This document shows positions 34,384 to 42,717 of a stretch of 64,000 nucleotides of DNA, piece after piece. How positions within the stretch are numbered: the first letter of the stretch is position 1; each line of letters begins with the position of its first letter. The notes below the pieces were generated by a model. The model ran no database searches. It worked only from the letters and a program-made list of their open reading frames with translations, and was not told the DNA's origin. This stretch comes from M269 sp964640795 (GTDB taxonomy: Bacteria > Pseudomonadota > Gammaproteobacteria > Enterobacterales > Alteromonadaceae). The position numbers and the translations under genes are program-made. Location of the stretch: the NCBI GenBank assembly GCA_964640795.1, contig CAZXIN010000015.1, positions 1 to 64,000 on the forward strand, in the 5' to 3' direction.

Positions 34384-34868
34384 CTCAAATGCTCCTTTAA
34401 CCAATGCTTCGCGCGATTAACCCTAGCTCCAACATTGCTAACGCTTATACCTAGGATCTCAGCGATATCTGAGTAGCTCATATCTTCCAATAACAGCGTC
34501 ATAACTTGCTTGTGAGGTAAGTTCATTTTCTGAACAGCAGATATTAGTTTGGCTTGCTCTTGGTTGATTTGGATATTCGTTTCAAATGTTGGCGTGTGAC
34601 CAATTTCGTGTTCAGTCGCTGATAAGTATTTTTTCTTGGTCATCTCTTTTGCAACATGGTCAGCGGCTTTATTATGTGCAATACGCAGCACAAACCCTTT
34701 AAAGCTGCCCTTGCCGGAATAATTCCCAATGGATGTCCACAATGCTAGGCCAATCTCTTGTAGTAGATCTTCACGTATTCGTGGGTCTATCTCATAAGAC
34801 GCTGCGATCCGGGCAATTGCTGGACCAAACTGACTTATTGTCTGTTCGAAACGTTCCGTTTTATTCAC
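34380..34868 (-). CDS. ECF-type sigma-70 family RNA polymerase sigma factor
   Basis: This 162-residue sigma factor has region 2 (IREDLLQEIGLALWTSIGNY and GFVLRIAHNKAADHV) and region 4 (LPHKQVMTLLLEDMSYSDIAEILGISVSNVGARVNRAKHWLKEHL) and no regions 1 or 3, as expected for the extracytoplasmic-function group. It starts with MNKTERFEQ at 34868. It is co-translated with a four-helix membrane protein. Its target promoters are unknown. Confidence 0.85.
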   Translation of the reverse strand: MNKTERFEQTISQFGPAIARIAASYEIDPRIREDLLQEIGLALWTSIGNYSGKGSFKGFVLRIAHNKAADHVAKEMTKKKYLSATEHEIGHTPTFETNIQINQEQAKLISAVQKMNLPHKQVMTLLLEDMSYSDIAEILGISVSNVGARVNRAKHWLKEHLR

Positions 34869-35439
34869 GAGTCGTCCTATCTTGGTTTTTGTTTGTGCAA
34901 CGGACTTCCGCCTTGTTCAATAAAATTGATGTTTAGCTAGGGATCGTATTTTTGAATATCTAAAATACCAAATAAATGAGTAACGACAATTGTGTTGCAA
35001 GCAAGGGCCTGAACAAACAGCGTTTCAGTTACTGCTAAAGCGTGTAGTAGGGCGAACAGATGTATTTATTACAAATTTGTTCGTATTATTTTAGAAAGGT
35101 GTCCTGATAGGCTATTTTTTTAATACGCAGGTGACAATTTTTAACGTAAACCAAACCATCAATTTATTGCGGAATAAATGTCAATGACCGTAATTCGAAC
35201 TTTAGCCTATGATGCAGCTACAGTGTTAATTCTGACTGATACCTTAATCTGAAAATTATGCGTATTTATTTTGTATGAGTGAGTAATGTTAATATACGGA
35301 AGCTCTACAACATAAGTTTGCAACAGCTACGCTTTTGAGCGAATGACATAATACGGAGAATTGGAGATGTATTTGGATTTAGCACTTCCTAAGTCAATCT
35401 CGGTCTTAGGTAATAAGCCTCTAACCATTTACTCCAAGA
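34869..35439. other. Intergenic region upstream of the sigma gene
   Basis: This 0.57-kb stretch has no supported gene. A 49-codon frame (35367-35516) with a GGAGA-like upstream site runs through repeat C and into the end of the XRE gene; I judge it accidental. The sigma factor promoter should be near 34900. Confidence 0.4.
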
Positions 35440-35473
35440 GGCTAAAATATCGAACAAATGGCCCACATTCTCC
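35440..35473. repeat. Dispersed repeat copy C (short scar)
   Basis: GCTAAAATATCGAACAAATG followed by GCCCACATTCTCC aligns to copy A (24101-24155) after removing about 24 bases from A. The minus strand reads HLFDILASWSKWL, related to the peptides at copies A and B. The match is short, so this copy is less certain. Confidence 0.5.
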
Positions 35474-35489
35474 GTCCACAAAGGCAATA

Positions 35490-36191
35490 TTAAGAACTGA
35501 GTTCATTAGTCTCTAGCTTAACTTTCAATGGCCGTAATAACCCTTCGCACAAAATAGCTGCATAGAACAAAGGCATAAACACAACGGGCACATAAAAGGT
35601 TACCGTATACAATACATTGTCTTGTGGAATACTTTTGGCAATGAGATTAATAACGGCAACTAGGCTAATAAAAAATAGAATTATCGCACCCCCGTAGCAA
35701 AATTTGATTTGGCTTTCGTATATTTTGGAGAGCCAAGTTGCCTTTTTCCCACCAACAAAATCTTGTACAAACAAATACTTCAGTCCTGCTAGTGAGCTCG
35801 CTAGACCTTTGACGCCAAAAGCTAAAGCCGTGAAAAAAAACATAAAACAGCAAGTAAAAAGAAGTGATGGCCCATCTAAGTAATGCTCGGGCTTAGATGC
35901 CATAAAAAACAAAGAAATAAGTGTTCCAAAAAACAGTCCTAAAATAACCAAACCTTGCATAATCTCTCTCCACGTCCAATTAGCCTCAATAGCATTTTTA
36001 GCTGATAGTAGTTCATATGGCTTAATATCTAAGACTGAGCATATGGCTAGGACTGATTCTGCTGATGCTTTGCCTGTTGATTCAATACGTTGAATCGATC
36101 GCAATGCCAGTCCTGATGTTTTAGCTAGAATCTCCTGAGACCAACTGTTGTCCTGCCTAATTTGTTTGAGCTTGTCTTTTGATATCAGCAT
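35490..36191 (-). CDS. XRE-family helix-turn-helix regulator with membrane domain
   Basis: This 233-residue protein has an N-terminal XRE/Cro domain (KLKQIRQDNSWSQEILAKTS and LRSIQRIESTGKASAESVLAI), then four transmembrane helices in the C-terminal two thirds. The ATG at 36191 has AGGAG 5 nt upstream, so the longer frame to 36263 is not used. The layout suggests a regulator that responds directly to a membrane state. It is divergent from a CadC-like regulator. Confidence 0.8.
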   Translation of the reverse strand: MLISKDKLKQIRQDNSWSQEILAKTSGLALRSIQRIESTGKASAESVLAICSVLDIKPYELLSAKNAIEANWTWREIMQGLVILGLFFGTLISLFFMASKPEHYLDGPSLLFTCCFMFFFTALAFGVKGLASSLAGLKYLFVQDFVGGKKATWLSKIYESQIKFCYGGAIILFFISLVAVINLIAKSIPQDNVLYTVTFYVPVVFMPLFYAAILCEGLLRPLKVKLETNELSS

Positions 36192-36528
36192 GTAAACTCC
36201 TATAAGCTGTGCGAAGAAGCTTCTATAAATAATGGCGTAGAGTCTAATAATATCGCCCGACAATATTACGACACTCTATATAAATCAATGAGTTATAAAG
36301 ATTTTGTTCTTTTCTCTGATATAGCATATCAAAGTTATTGCCTGTCTATTCGCTGATTTGTTGGACTGTAACCACATTAGACTGCGTTGATGGTTTGGGG
36401 GAATTGTAGAGATCTCTCTCATTAATAATCCACAGCTTAGAGGCCTAGCTTGAATAGTGATAGTTTTTTAGTGGCAATAAGTTAGGATAGAGAGCAAATA
36501 TTAAGGTAAGTCGGTCACACAAGAGAAA

Positions 36529-38349
36529 ATGCACTATCGCTTTAATGGATTTGAATTTAACAGCGTAAACTTACTTTTGACTAAAAACGGTGAAGCACTG
36601 GACATTCGTCATACCGAAGCCAGAGTTTTAGCTTTGTTGCTTGAATATGCTGATACTGTTTTAAACAAGGAAGATATCCTTTCTCATGTTTGGCAAGACA
36701 AAGTAGTGTCTGAACAAGTTGTTTTTCAAAATATTAGTCATCTAAGAAGTATATTTGGTAACGGAGCGATTAAAACCTTTCCAAAGCGTGGTTACCAGTG
36801 GCAATTAGAGGTGGAGGCTACTTCGCTTGAAACTCACCCTACAGAAAGTAGTCAGCGTCTACTAAAGGTACACAAACCACTACCGCGCTCCTCATTTTCA
36901 ATATTAGTCAAAAGACGCTCTTTTGAAATGCTTGCCGTATTATTCGGCATTTTCCTTATAACGATAGCAGCTATTTATTTAAAAAAAGAACCTTTGGGTG
37001 AAAGTACAGACTTAATGATTAAACTAGCTTATATCCCAATAGCTAGCCTTAATGATGAATACACGACCGAGCATACTCCTTTTATTCTTGAAGATAATAC
37101 GGACCTAGTTTTTACTGAATTAACCCACCTAGATAGGGAGCGGTTTACTCATGCAATGGAGATTGAGTACGCTAAACTGTCGAGTGCTCATCCCTTTGTA
37201 CTTACTGGGATATTCCGTACCTACAAGCAACAAGCTTATGTAGATTTTATGGTGAAAGGGCCTTTTGCAGATTGGGAAGGGCAGTTATCAGGCCTATCAA
37301 AGAAAGAGGTAATCGAACAACTGCAACAGCATTTAAAGCAGCTGTTTATCTATGAGCTTATCAGCAAACCTCAACCACCTGAACTTAAGCAGGCTATGCT
37401 GTCCATTGCTCATCAAGCATCCCCTAATGACCTTATCATTCTTGCAGAGCTGACCATTGCCTATTATGAAACTGATGAGCTTGAAAAAGCCATGGCAATG
37501 GCCGACAAATTGATTAGTATCGCTGAGTCTCAAAATAACACCCAACACATAGGGAGGGCTCTGCTTTATCAGAGTAAAATATTAAGAAAAAAGCAGTTGT
37601 ATGATCTGAGTGCACAGAAGCTAAAGCTATCAATAGCACTCTTTGAAGACATAAACGATTTAGAACATCAGTCACAAGCTTGGTATTTCCACTCGCGGCT
37701 AGATCATAAACAGAAAGATTACACCGCCTTGAAGGCAAGTTTGTTGAAATCTTCACTACTGGCCTATGGTGCAGACAATAAGCTTGGTGAGATAGAGGTC
37801 CTCATTCATTTAGCTATGATGGCACATTATTATCAGAACGATGACGATAAGTACCTCTACTTACAACAGGCTGAAAGTAAGATGAATACTTACCAGTTGC
37901 CTATTTATCATTTCGCTCGGATATCCTATCGTTATGCGACGTTTGCCAAAACCTTGTCAGAAAAGGAACCTCACCTTAAACAAGTGCTCAAACTTGCCTC
38001 ATTAACGCCTGAAGACTGGGCTGCGCAGTCGAGCAGAAGGCAACTTATGCAGCAGTATATTGCGCAAGGCCGACTAGCTGATGCCCAAGCTTTAATTAAT
38101 GGCGTGACGTCAGATAATGGCAACAACTCTTATCTCAAAACATTGATGGCACAAGCTAAGCAACAAAAAAATAAGATGATAAGCCATGCCCAGCGCACCT
38201 TTGAACAAGCACAGTTAGCAGGTAACCGTTCATTGAGCTTGGATGCGGCACTGTTGCTCTGTAAGCAACAAATAAACTGTGACTTTTATTCCCAATACAT
38301 TAACGATAATGCCACCGCGTCTTGGCGAAGTATGAATGACATAAAGTAA
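36529..38349 (+). CDS. CadC/ToxR-like membrane transcriptional regulator with TPR-like periplasmic domain
   Basis: This 606-residue protein has an N-terminal winged-helix OmpR/PhoB-type domain (residues 1-100; LDIRHTEARVLALLLEYADTV and NISHLRSIFGNG with FPKRGYQW). A single transmembrane helix follows near residue 140 (FEMLAVLFGIFLITIAAIYL), then a long periplasmic part of helical repeats resembling TPRs. Such one-component regulators sense periplasmic cues. The 337-bp gap to the divergent XRE gene holds both promoters. A purine-rich AAGAGAAA precedes the ATG. Its 3' end faces the MBL-fold gene. Confidence 0.82.
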   Translation: MHYRFNGFEFNSVNLLLTKNGEALDIRHTEARVLALLLEYADTVLNKEDILSHVWQDKVVSEQVVFQNISHLRSIFGNGAIKTFPKRGYQWQLEVEATSLETHPTESSQRLLKVHKPLPRSSFSILVKRRSFEMLAVLFGIFLITIAAIYLKKEPLGESTDLMIKLAYIPIASLNDEYTTEHTPFILEDNTDLVFTELTHLDRERFTHAMEIEYAKLSSAHPFVLTGIFRTYKQQAYVDFMVKGPFADWEGQLSGLSKKEVIEQLQQHLKQLFIYELISKPQPPELKQAMLSIAHQASPNDLIILAELTIAYYETDELEKAMAMADKLISIAESQNNTQHIGRALLYQSKILRKKQLYDLSAQKLKLSIALFEDINDLEHQSQAWYFHSRLDHKQKDYTALKASLLKSSLLAYGADNKLGEIEVLIHLAMMAHYYQNDDDKYLYLQQAESKMNTYQLPIYHFARISYRYATFAKTLSEKEPHLKQVLKLASLTPEDWAAQSSRRQLMQQYIAQGRLADAQALINGVTSDNGNNSYLKTLMAQAKQQKNKMISHAQRTFEQAQLAGNRSLSLDAALLLCKQQINCDFYSQYINDNATASWRSMNDIK

Positions 38350-38399
38350 CTAGCCTCCAATGAATACGGGCTTTTGCTTTCATCGTACTGCAAAGTGTG

Positions 38400-39854
38400 T
38401 CAATGGGCCTGATAGGTTTTATTCATGGTCTCCAGAGAAATATTGTTATTGCGATGGTAACTAACAATTCGATTGATCTTAAGCTCTTTACTTCGTACAA
38501 AATCAATAAAGGTTGTGGTGTAATTAGGTATTACCTTAGGAATGGTATTATCGAAAGCGATTCGAAGAAAGTCAGCTTGAAAAACAATGCCGCTATCATT
38601 GAAATAAGCAAAGCTTTGGCGTTTAGAGTGGGAGTTCTCCAATACATAAAACTGAACATTATCAATCACCTGATTGTGTTCAATAGTTTTAAATTTGAAT
38701 TGAGCTATGTCGTCAGCAAAAGGTGGATAGTCCTTAATAGCGGCAATAGAGTATGCATCAGCTTGGATACTAATTCCCCGTTTAGCGTAGGTTAATAGAC
38801 CGGCAATGTGATCGCCATGAGGGTGAGTTACGTAGATGGCGTTTATTTTATGTTTCGGGAATTGGCTAAGAATTAGGTTAATTGTCTCCTCTGCGCGTTG
38901 AGGACTAACAGCACCACCAAACACTGTGATTTCATCGCCATCTACCTTGAATAGATTATTGAGTGAGGTAGCAGCGTTGGTAACAAGGTAAAGGGCGGGG
39001 GCAATTTCTTTTGATACTAAAGTCCTGTCACTGTCAGTGATTATGGGACCAAACTCCTTTGGCACTAAAAAACGAGCAGGTTCAATTTCATCAAGAATGT
39101 GCAATTGATCAATACGATGGACAAAACTGGGTTTTGTTACGCCATCATAATATTTAAGAATAGAGCGAGCAAAGGTTATGCCGTTGGTGGTTTGGTAATC
39201 GTCATATAGATAGACTTTACGTAAGGATATATTGTTAATCGACAGCAATTGCAATGGATTCTCACCAAACACATACTCAATGATGTTATTGTCAGAAACT
39301 GTGTGTGTGAGCGTTGTTTTCTCTGATGCTTTATCCTGATGAAGCCTGATGGTTGTCGCAATATTAACCTCTCCAAGTAAGGGCTTTACCGCAAGGAAAT
39401 CGAGATTCATGAAGTTTTGAGCTTTGAATTCTTCAAAGGTGTCTAAACCTTGATTAATGATACTTCTACCTAGCGAGAGACCATTCTTGTCATAGAACAC
39501 GCTTTCCTTGTCATTGTGGAACTGAACTCTATTGACTGTCAGGCCTCCTGAAAAGTGATGTATGTCATTTTCGGCAAAGTGCTTTTTTTTCAAGTCGACT
39601 TCAACCAAGCGCAATGCCATATACCTCACGGGTGATTGATAATCCCAAGTTTGATAGGGGTTTTCTCTGCCTAAGTAGTGGTAATTCAGTGCAAAGACTT
39701 CAAGCTTCGGTGCTTTTTGATAATGTGCCCTAAGTTTAAAGATAAAGTCCGTCGCACTCTCTGCTCGTACAGTGGCGGTGAATATGATTGTTGAGAGCAG
39801 TATTAGGCAAGCAAAGGTTGAAATGAGTGAATTGCGTATTGGGTTAAATGTCAT
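38400..39854 (-). CDS. Secreted metallo-beta-lactamase-fold hydrolase
   Basis: This 484-residue protein has a signal peptide (STFACLILLSTIIFTATVRAE), an N-terminal beta-rich domain of about 250 residues and a C-terminal MBL domain with the zinc motif HPHGDH (YVTHPHGDHIAGLL). Further possible ligands lie in ENSHSK and FQADF. The N-terminal domain is unlike beta-lactamases, so a hydrolase acting on an unknown substrate is more likely. AAGGGC precedes the ATG. It is convergent with the CadC-like gene, with 50 bp between them. Confidence 0.8.
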   Translation of the reverse strand: MTFNPIRNSLISTFACLILLSTIIFTATVRAESATDFIFKLRAHYQKAPKLEVFALNYHYLGRENPYQTWDYQSPVRYMALRLVEVDLKKKHFAENDIHHFSGGLTVNRVQFHNDKESVFYDKNGLSLGRSIINQGLDTFEEFKAQNFMNLDFLAVKPLLGEVNIATTIRLHQDKASEKTTLTHTVSDNNIIEYVFGENPLQLLSINNISLRKVYLYDDYQTTNGITFARSILKYYDGVTKPSFVHRIDQLHILDEIEPARFLVPKEFGPIITDSDRTLVSKEIAPALYLVTNAATSLNNLFKVDGDEITVFGGAVSPQRAEETINLILSQFPKHKINAIYVTHPHGDHIAGLLTYAKRGISIQADAYSIAAIKDYPPFADDIAQFKFKTIEHNQVIDNVQFYVLENSHSKRQSFAYFNDSGIVFQADFLRIAFDNTIPKVIPNYTTTFIDFVRSKELKINRIVSYHRNNNISLETMNKTYQAH

Positions 39855-39911
39855 AAGTAATGCCCTTATTTTAAGTTAACAAGACGATATGAAATTTAAT
39901 ATTGGGAGTCT

Positions 39912-39951
39912 TATCAAAAATATATTTGTTAATAAAAATAGATTTTTGATA
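39912..39951. promoter_or_regulatory. Inverted repeat upstream of MBL gene
   Basis: TATCAAAAAT (39912-39921) and ATTTTTGATA (39942-39951) are perfect 10-bp arms separated by 20 bp. They lie 58-97 bp before the MBL start in an otherwise empty 380-bp gap. An operator is plausible, but AT-rich arms can arise by chance. Confidence 0.35.
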
Positions 39952-40234
39952 GATATATCCCATTGTTTTTAAATGGGAATAGAACACTCTTCTACATTCA
40001 AGTTAATTAATCGAGAAGCTAGAACGAGTCAGGGAAGACAAATATATACGCGGTTCATTGTCAAAGTACCGAACAGGCGGTTTATAGTTTTAAGCGCTTA
40101 ACGATGGCTTTGCACAAGATGGTATAGTTTTCTTTTTTGACAGTTCTCAGTCTTCGTGAATAGAACATTCAATCGAACACAAGCTCGCTGCAGCCGCTTA
40201 GATTAGCGGTGGATTCTAGGAGATGCATTATCAG

Positions 40235-40843
40235 ATGAAATCAATTGGTATTTTTATTTTAGGTATGTTGGTCGGGGGGATTAGTCTTTATTTCTCCATA
40301 CAATTGAGCCAAACAGATTCATATTCATCCGAATATGCAGATTTGATTCAAGCCGAACCTGAGAATGAAAAAGTAAACAACATACTACCTAAGGCTTCAG
40401 CAAACTACGTTAGCCCTAAATCAAATATTGATTTACCCAAACCTGAGAAAGTGGCTAAAGAGTAGCGTTCCTCAATATCACTCCCCACTATTAAGGAGCG
40501 AGAAGAACAAAAATCTGCTTTTGATCAAGCTTTAGCCCATTTTGATCAAGAAGGTATTGACTACGATTGGGCCAACGAAAATGAATTGGGTTTATTTGAA
40601 CAACTCAGCTATTTACCTGATGAGAGCGCTACATCTGCCATTATAGCTTTTCAATGTCGTGAAGCTCATTGTCTATTAGAACTATCAAACGTTGATTTCA
40701 ATAAAACTTGGGCGCCTGCGTTGGGGAAATTATCAGAACAAGAGTGGTGGCAGTTCGGTAGGATACATTTCAACCCTTATCCTATTCCAGACTCAAAGGA
40801 ATCTTATCAACTTATTATGGAAAGGTTAAATGAGCAAAAATAA
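40235..40843 (+). pseudogene. Secreted or anchored protein gene broken by an in-frame TAG
   Basis: The frame from 40235 (or the ATG at 40223) encodes a membrane anchor (IGIFILGMLVGGISLYFSI) and stops at TAG 40463-40465. The same frame then continues open to 40843 with plausible protein sequence: IKEREEQKSAFDQALAHFD, then IIAFQCREAHCLLELSNVD. Removing one stop would restore a single protein of about 200 residues. The Cys-Arg-Glu-x-x-Cys pattern is typical of small periplasmic ORFans in this group of bacteria. It could be a recent nonsense mutation, suppressed, or a sequencing error. Confidence 0.7.
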
Positions 40844-40972
40844 AAACGATACAAAACGTCAAGCTGTTCGTTGTCGCATGCAGAAGCAAATACTCTCTTG
40901 CTGCTTTGCATGATAGCCAAGGAGTAGTTGCTCTTTATGTCAGTCGTTATATAGTACCGAATATCTAAACGT

Positions 40973-41392
40973 ATGGAGGAACTATTGAGCAACGAACTGC
41001 TACTCAACATTACAGAACAGTTGATTTTGTTGTCGGCTTTTCTAGGTGGCTTCTCTGCGACCTTCCTTGCGGCTATTTTGGTTTTTGATTCGCAAAAAAG
41101 AATGACCAATTGGATTGTCATCTCCTCCGCTCTGTCTGCTTGTAGCTTTATTGTTTGCGCGTGTACTTCTATAGCTTTAGTTAATGGGCTTCAAGCAACA
41201 CCGCAAGAGCTAGAGGAGGGACTGATATCGCTTCGGGGTGCCAGAATCATTAGTGCCTTATCAATGGCAATAGGGGTGTTTTCACTTTTAGGGAGTATCG
41301 GTTTGTCTGGCTGGCTACGTAATAAGCACGTTGGCATTGTCACAACTGCAATTGCTCTAGCGTGTATGCTGCTAGTTAGCGTTGTATTGTAG
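40973..41392 (+). CDS. Four-helix membrane protein of unknown function
   Basis: This 139-residue protein has four hydrophobic helices (LILLSAFLGGFSATFLAAILVF; WIVISSALSACSFIVCACTSIAL; IISALSMAIGVFSLLGSIGL; VGIVTTAIALACMLLVSVVL) and short loops. No family was recognised. A GGAGG-like site (ATGGAGGAA) overlaps the start codon itself, so the true start could be the TTG at 40985. It is the first intact member of a run of small plus-strand genes ending in a DUF3089 hydrolase. Confidence 0.6.
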   Translation: MEELLSNELLLNITEQLILLSAFLGGFSATFLAAILVFDSQKRMTNWIVISSALSACSFIVCACTSIALVNGLQATPQELEEGLISLRGARIISALSMAIGVFSLLGSIGLSGWLRNKHVGIVTTAIALACMLLVSVVL

Positions 41393-41495
41393 TCGCTAGA
41401 AAGGTTGCTTAAAAACGCTTAACGCGCTTCTTTTGCACCTCTTAGCTACTCTGCCATTATCGCCAGCGAATATTTGCTTATCATGTTAGACGTCT

Positions 41496-41882
41496 ATGAA
41501 TAGTAAAGTTAAATATATAATCATGGTATTTGTGATGGGAGCTGCAATGTATGTTGGTTATACAGCAGTTTCTCCAACACGAATTTTTGATTTACCAATT
41601 AATCTTTCAATCAACCAAGATATAAACAGTTATTTTTTTCAAGGTTTATGTGTGGCTCTGGCTGCTACAATTACCAATATCTTTCTTAACTTACCTAAGT
41701 TCGCACCTTTTAATCTAAGCATTTTGATCGCGATGTGTTTGCTTCTACTGCAAAGTGCTAGGTCAAAAGAATTAGATATTTATTTTGCACAGTATTCAGT
41801 GTTGCCATTCCTCATTGGGGTTGCATCATGCCTATTTGTAGTGGGTTATGTCTTACATTTTACAAAGCAAGGGAAGAGTTAG
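41496..41882 (+). CDS. Small membrane protein of unknown function
   Basis: This 128-residue protein has four predicted helices (YIIMVFVMGAAMYVGYTAV; YFFQGLCVALAATITNIFL; LSILIAMCLLLLQSA; VLPFLIGVASCLFVVGYVL). No family was recognised. The ribosome-binding site is weak. Spacing of about 100 bp on both sides leaves it open whether it is part of an operon. Confidence 0.55.
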   Translation: MNSKVKYIIMVFVMGAAMYVGYTAVSPTRIFDLPINLSINQDINSYFFQGLCVALAATITNIFLNLPKFAPFNLSILIAMCLLLLQSARSKELDIYFAQYSVLPFLIGVASCLFVVGYVLHFTKQGKS

Positions 41883-41975
41883 CTTTCGGTTTGTTTTCTT
41901 TTTAACAACGTATTGATTATTTAATTTAGGTATCAACTTGAATGTCGCGCTATATGCCTTCACTAATACTAGAAG

Positions 41976-42368
41976 ATGAATATTTTCAAGAAAAGCCACG
42001 TTAATAAGCAACCGCTCACCCTCAGGTTAATTTGTGTGATGCTGTATGCCTGTATGTTTGTTACAGCATTGTCTGTACAGGCTGACATCAGATATCTTGA
42101 AGAAACTCATAAGTCAGATAACAGCACGTTTAGAGTTGAACTAGTTGAGGAACAGGCCCACCAAGTGGGCGTCAGTGATAATGTTGAGGATAATACCTCC
42201 CAATACGATTCCTTTGCTGTACCTTTTTCTTCTACAGTCAACATTGGGCTGGAGAGCAATAGCGCTTTAGAGTCTCACTTTGCACACTGTTTCAACTTTA
42301 TCAGTAACAATAGAGCACCTTACCTCTGTTATCTGTACTATCAATCAGGCTTAGTCCAGCCGATTTAA
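41976..42368 (+). CDS. Small secreted protein of unknown function
   Basis: This 130-residue protein has an N-terminal hydrophobic segment (LICVMLYACMFVTALSVQA) that looks like a signal peptide with cleavage after VQA, followed by a polar region (EETHKSDNSTFRVELVEEQ). AGAAG precedes the ATG. No family was recognised. The last 30 residues contain two Cys that may form a disulfide. Confidence 0.55.
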   Translation: MNIFKKSHVNKQPLTLRLICVMLYACMFVTALSVQADIRYLEETHKSDNSTFRVELVEEQAHQVGVSDNVEDNTSQYDSFAVPFSSTVNIGLESNSALESHFAHCFNFISNNRAPYLCYLYYQSGLVQPI

Positions 42369-42438
42369 TACTTAGCAAGTATATCTGTTTAGCGTAACTC
42401 GTTAGACACCTCCAAATTTCTATATTGAGAAAGAGTCA

Positions 42439-42684
42439 ATGAACCTATTCGTATCGGTTTTTTTTGCTGCTTTTCCTTATTTGATTTTTATGACTTGCGT
42501 AGCTGCCTGCTTCATTTTGTACAAATGGGCAAGAAAGAGAAAAGCAGCTGCAATAGGCTTAGGAATGATGATGCATATCATTATGCCTGTTCCTAATGTT
42601 GAAAAATCGATTACACAAGTCGTGGAAAAGAAGCAAATTAAGCAAGATGTATCAAAACAAACAAAAGTAAGAAAGCCGAAGTGA
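42439..42684 (+). CDS. Single-span small membrane protein
   Basis: This 81-residue protein has one or two N-terminal hydrophobic helices (FVSVFFAAFPYLIFMTCVAA) and a Lys-rich cytoplasmic tail (KKQIKQDVSKQTKVRKPK). GAGAAAGAG precedes the ATG. No family was recognised. It ends 33 bp before the DUF3089 gene, so the two may be co-transcribed. Confidence 0.5.
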   Translation: MNLFVSVFFAAFPYLIFMTCVAACFILYKWARKRKAAAIGLGMMMHIIMPVPNVEKSITQVVEKKQIKQDVSKQTKVRKPK

Positions 42685-42717
42685 AGGCTTTTCTTCCAGA
42701 AATGGAAAATCAAGAAT

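Noticed and set aside
35367..35516. 49-codon plus-strand frame with a GGAGA-like site
   Set aside because: It runs through repeat C and into the XRE gene end; its peptide looks accidental.
38397..38795. 132-codon plus-strand frame
   Set aside because: It lies wholly antisense to the MBL-fold gene, whose zinc motif and signal peptide make it the real gene.
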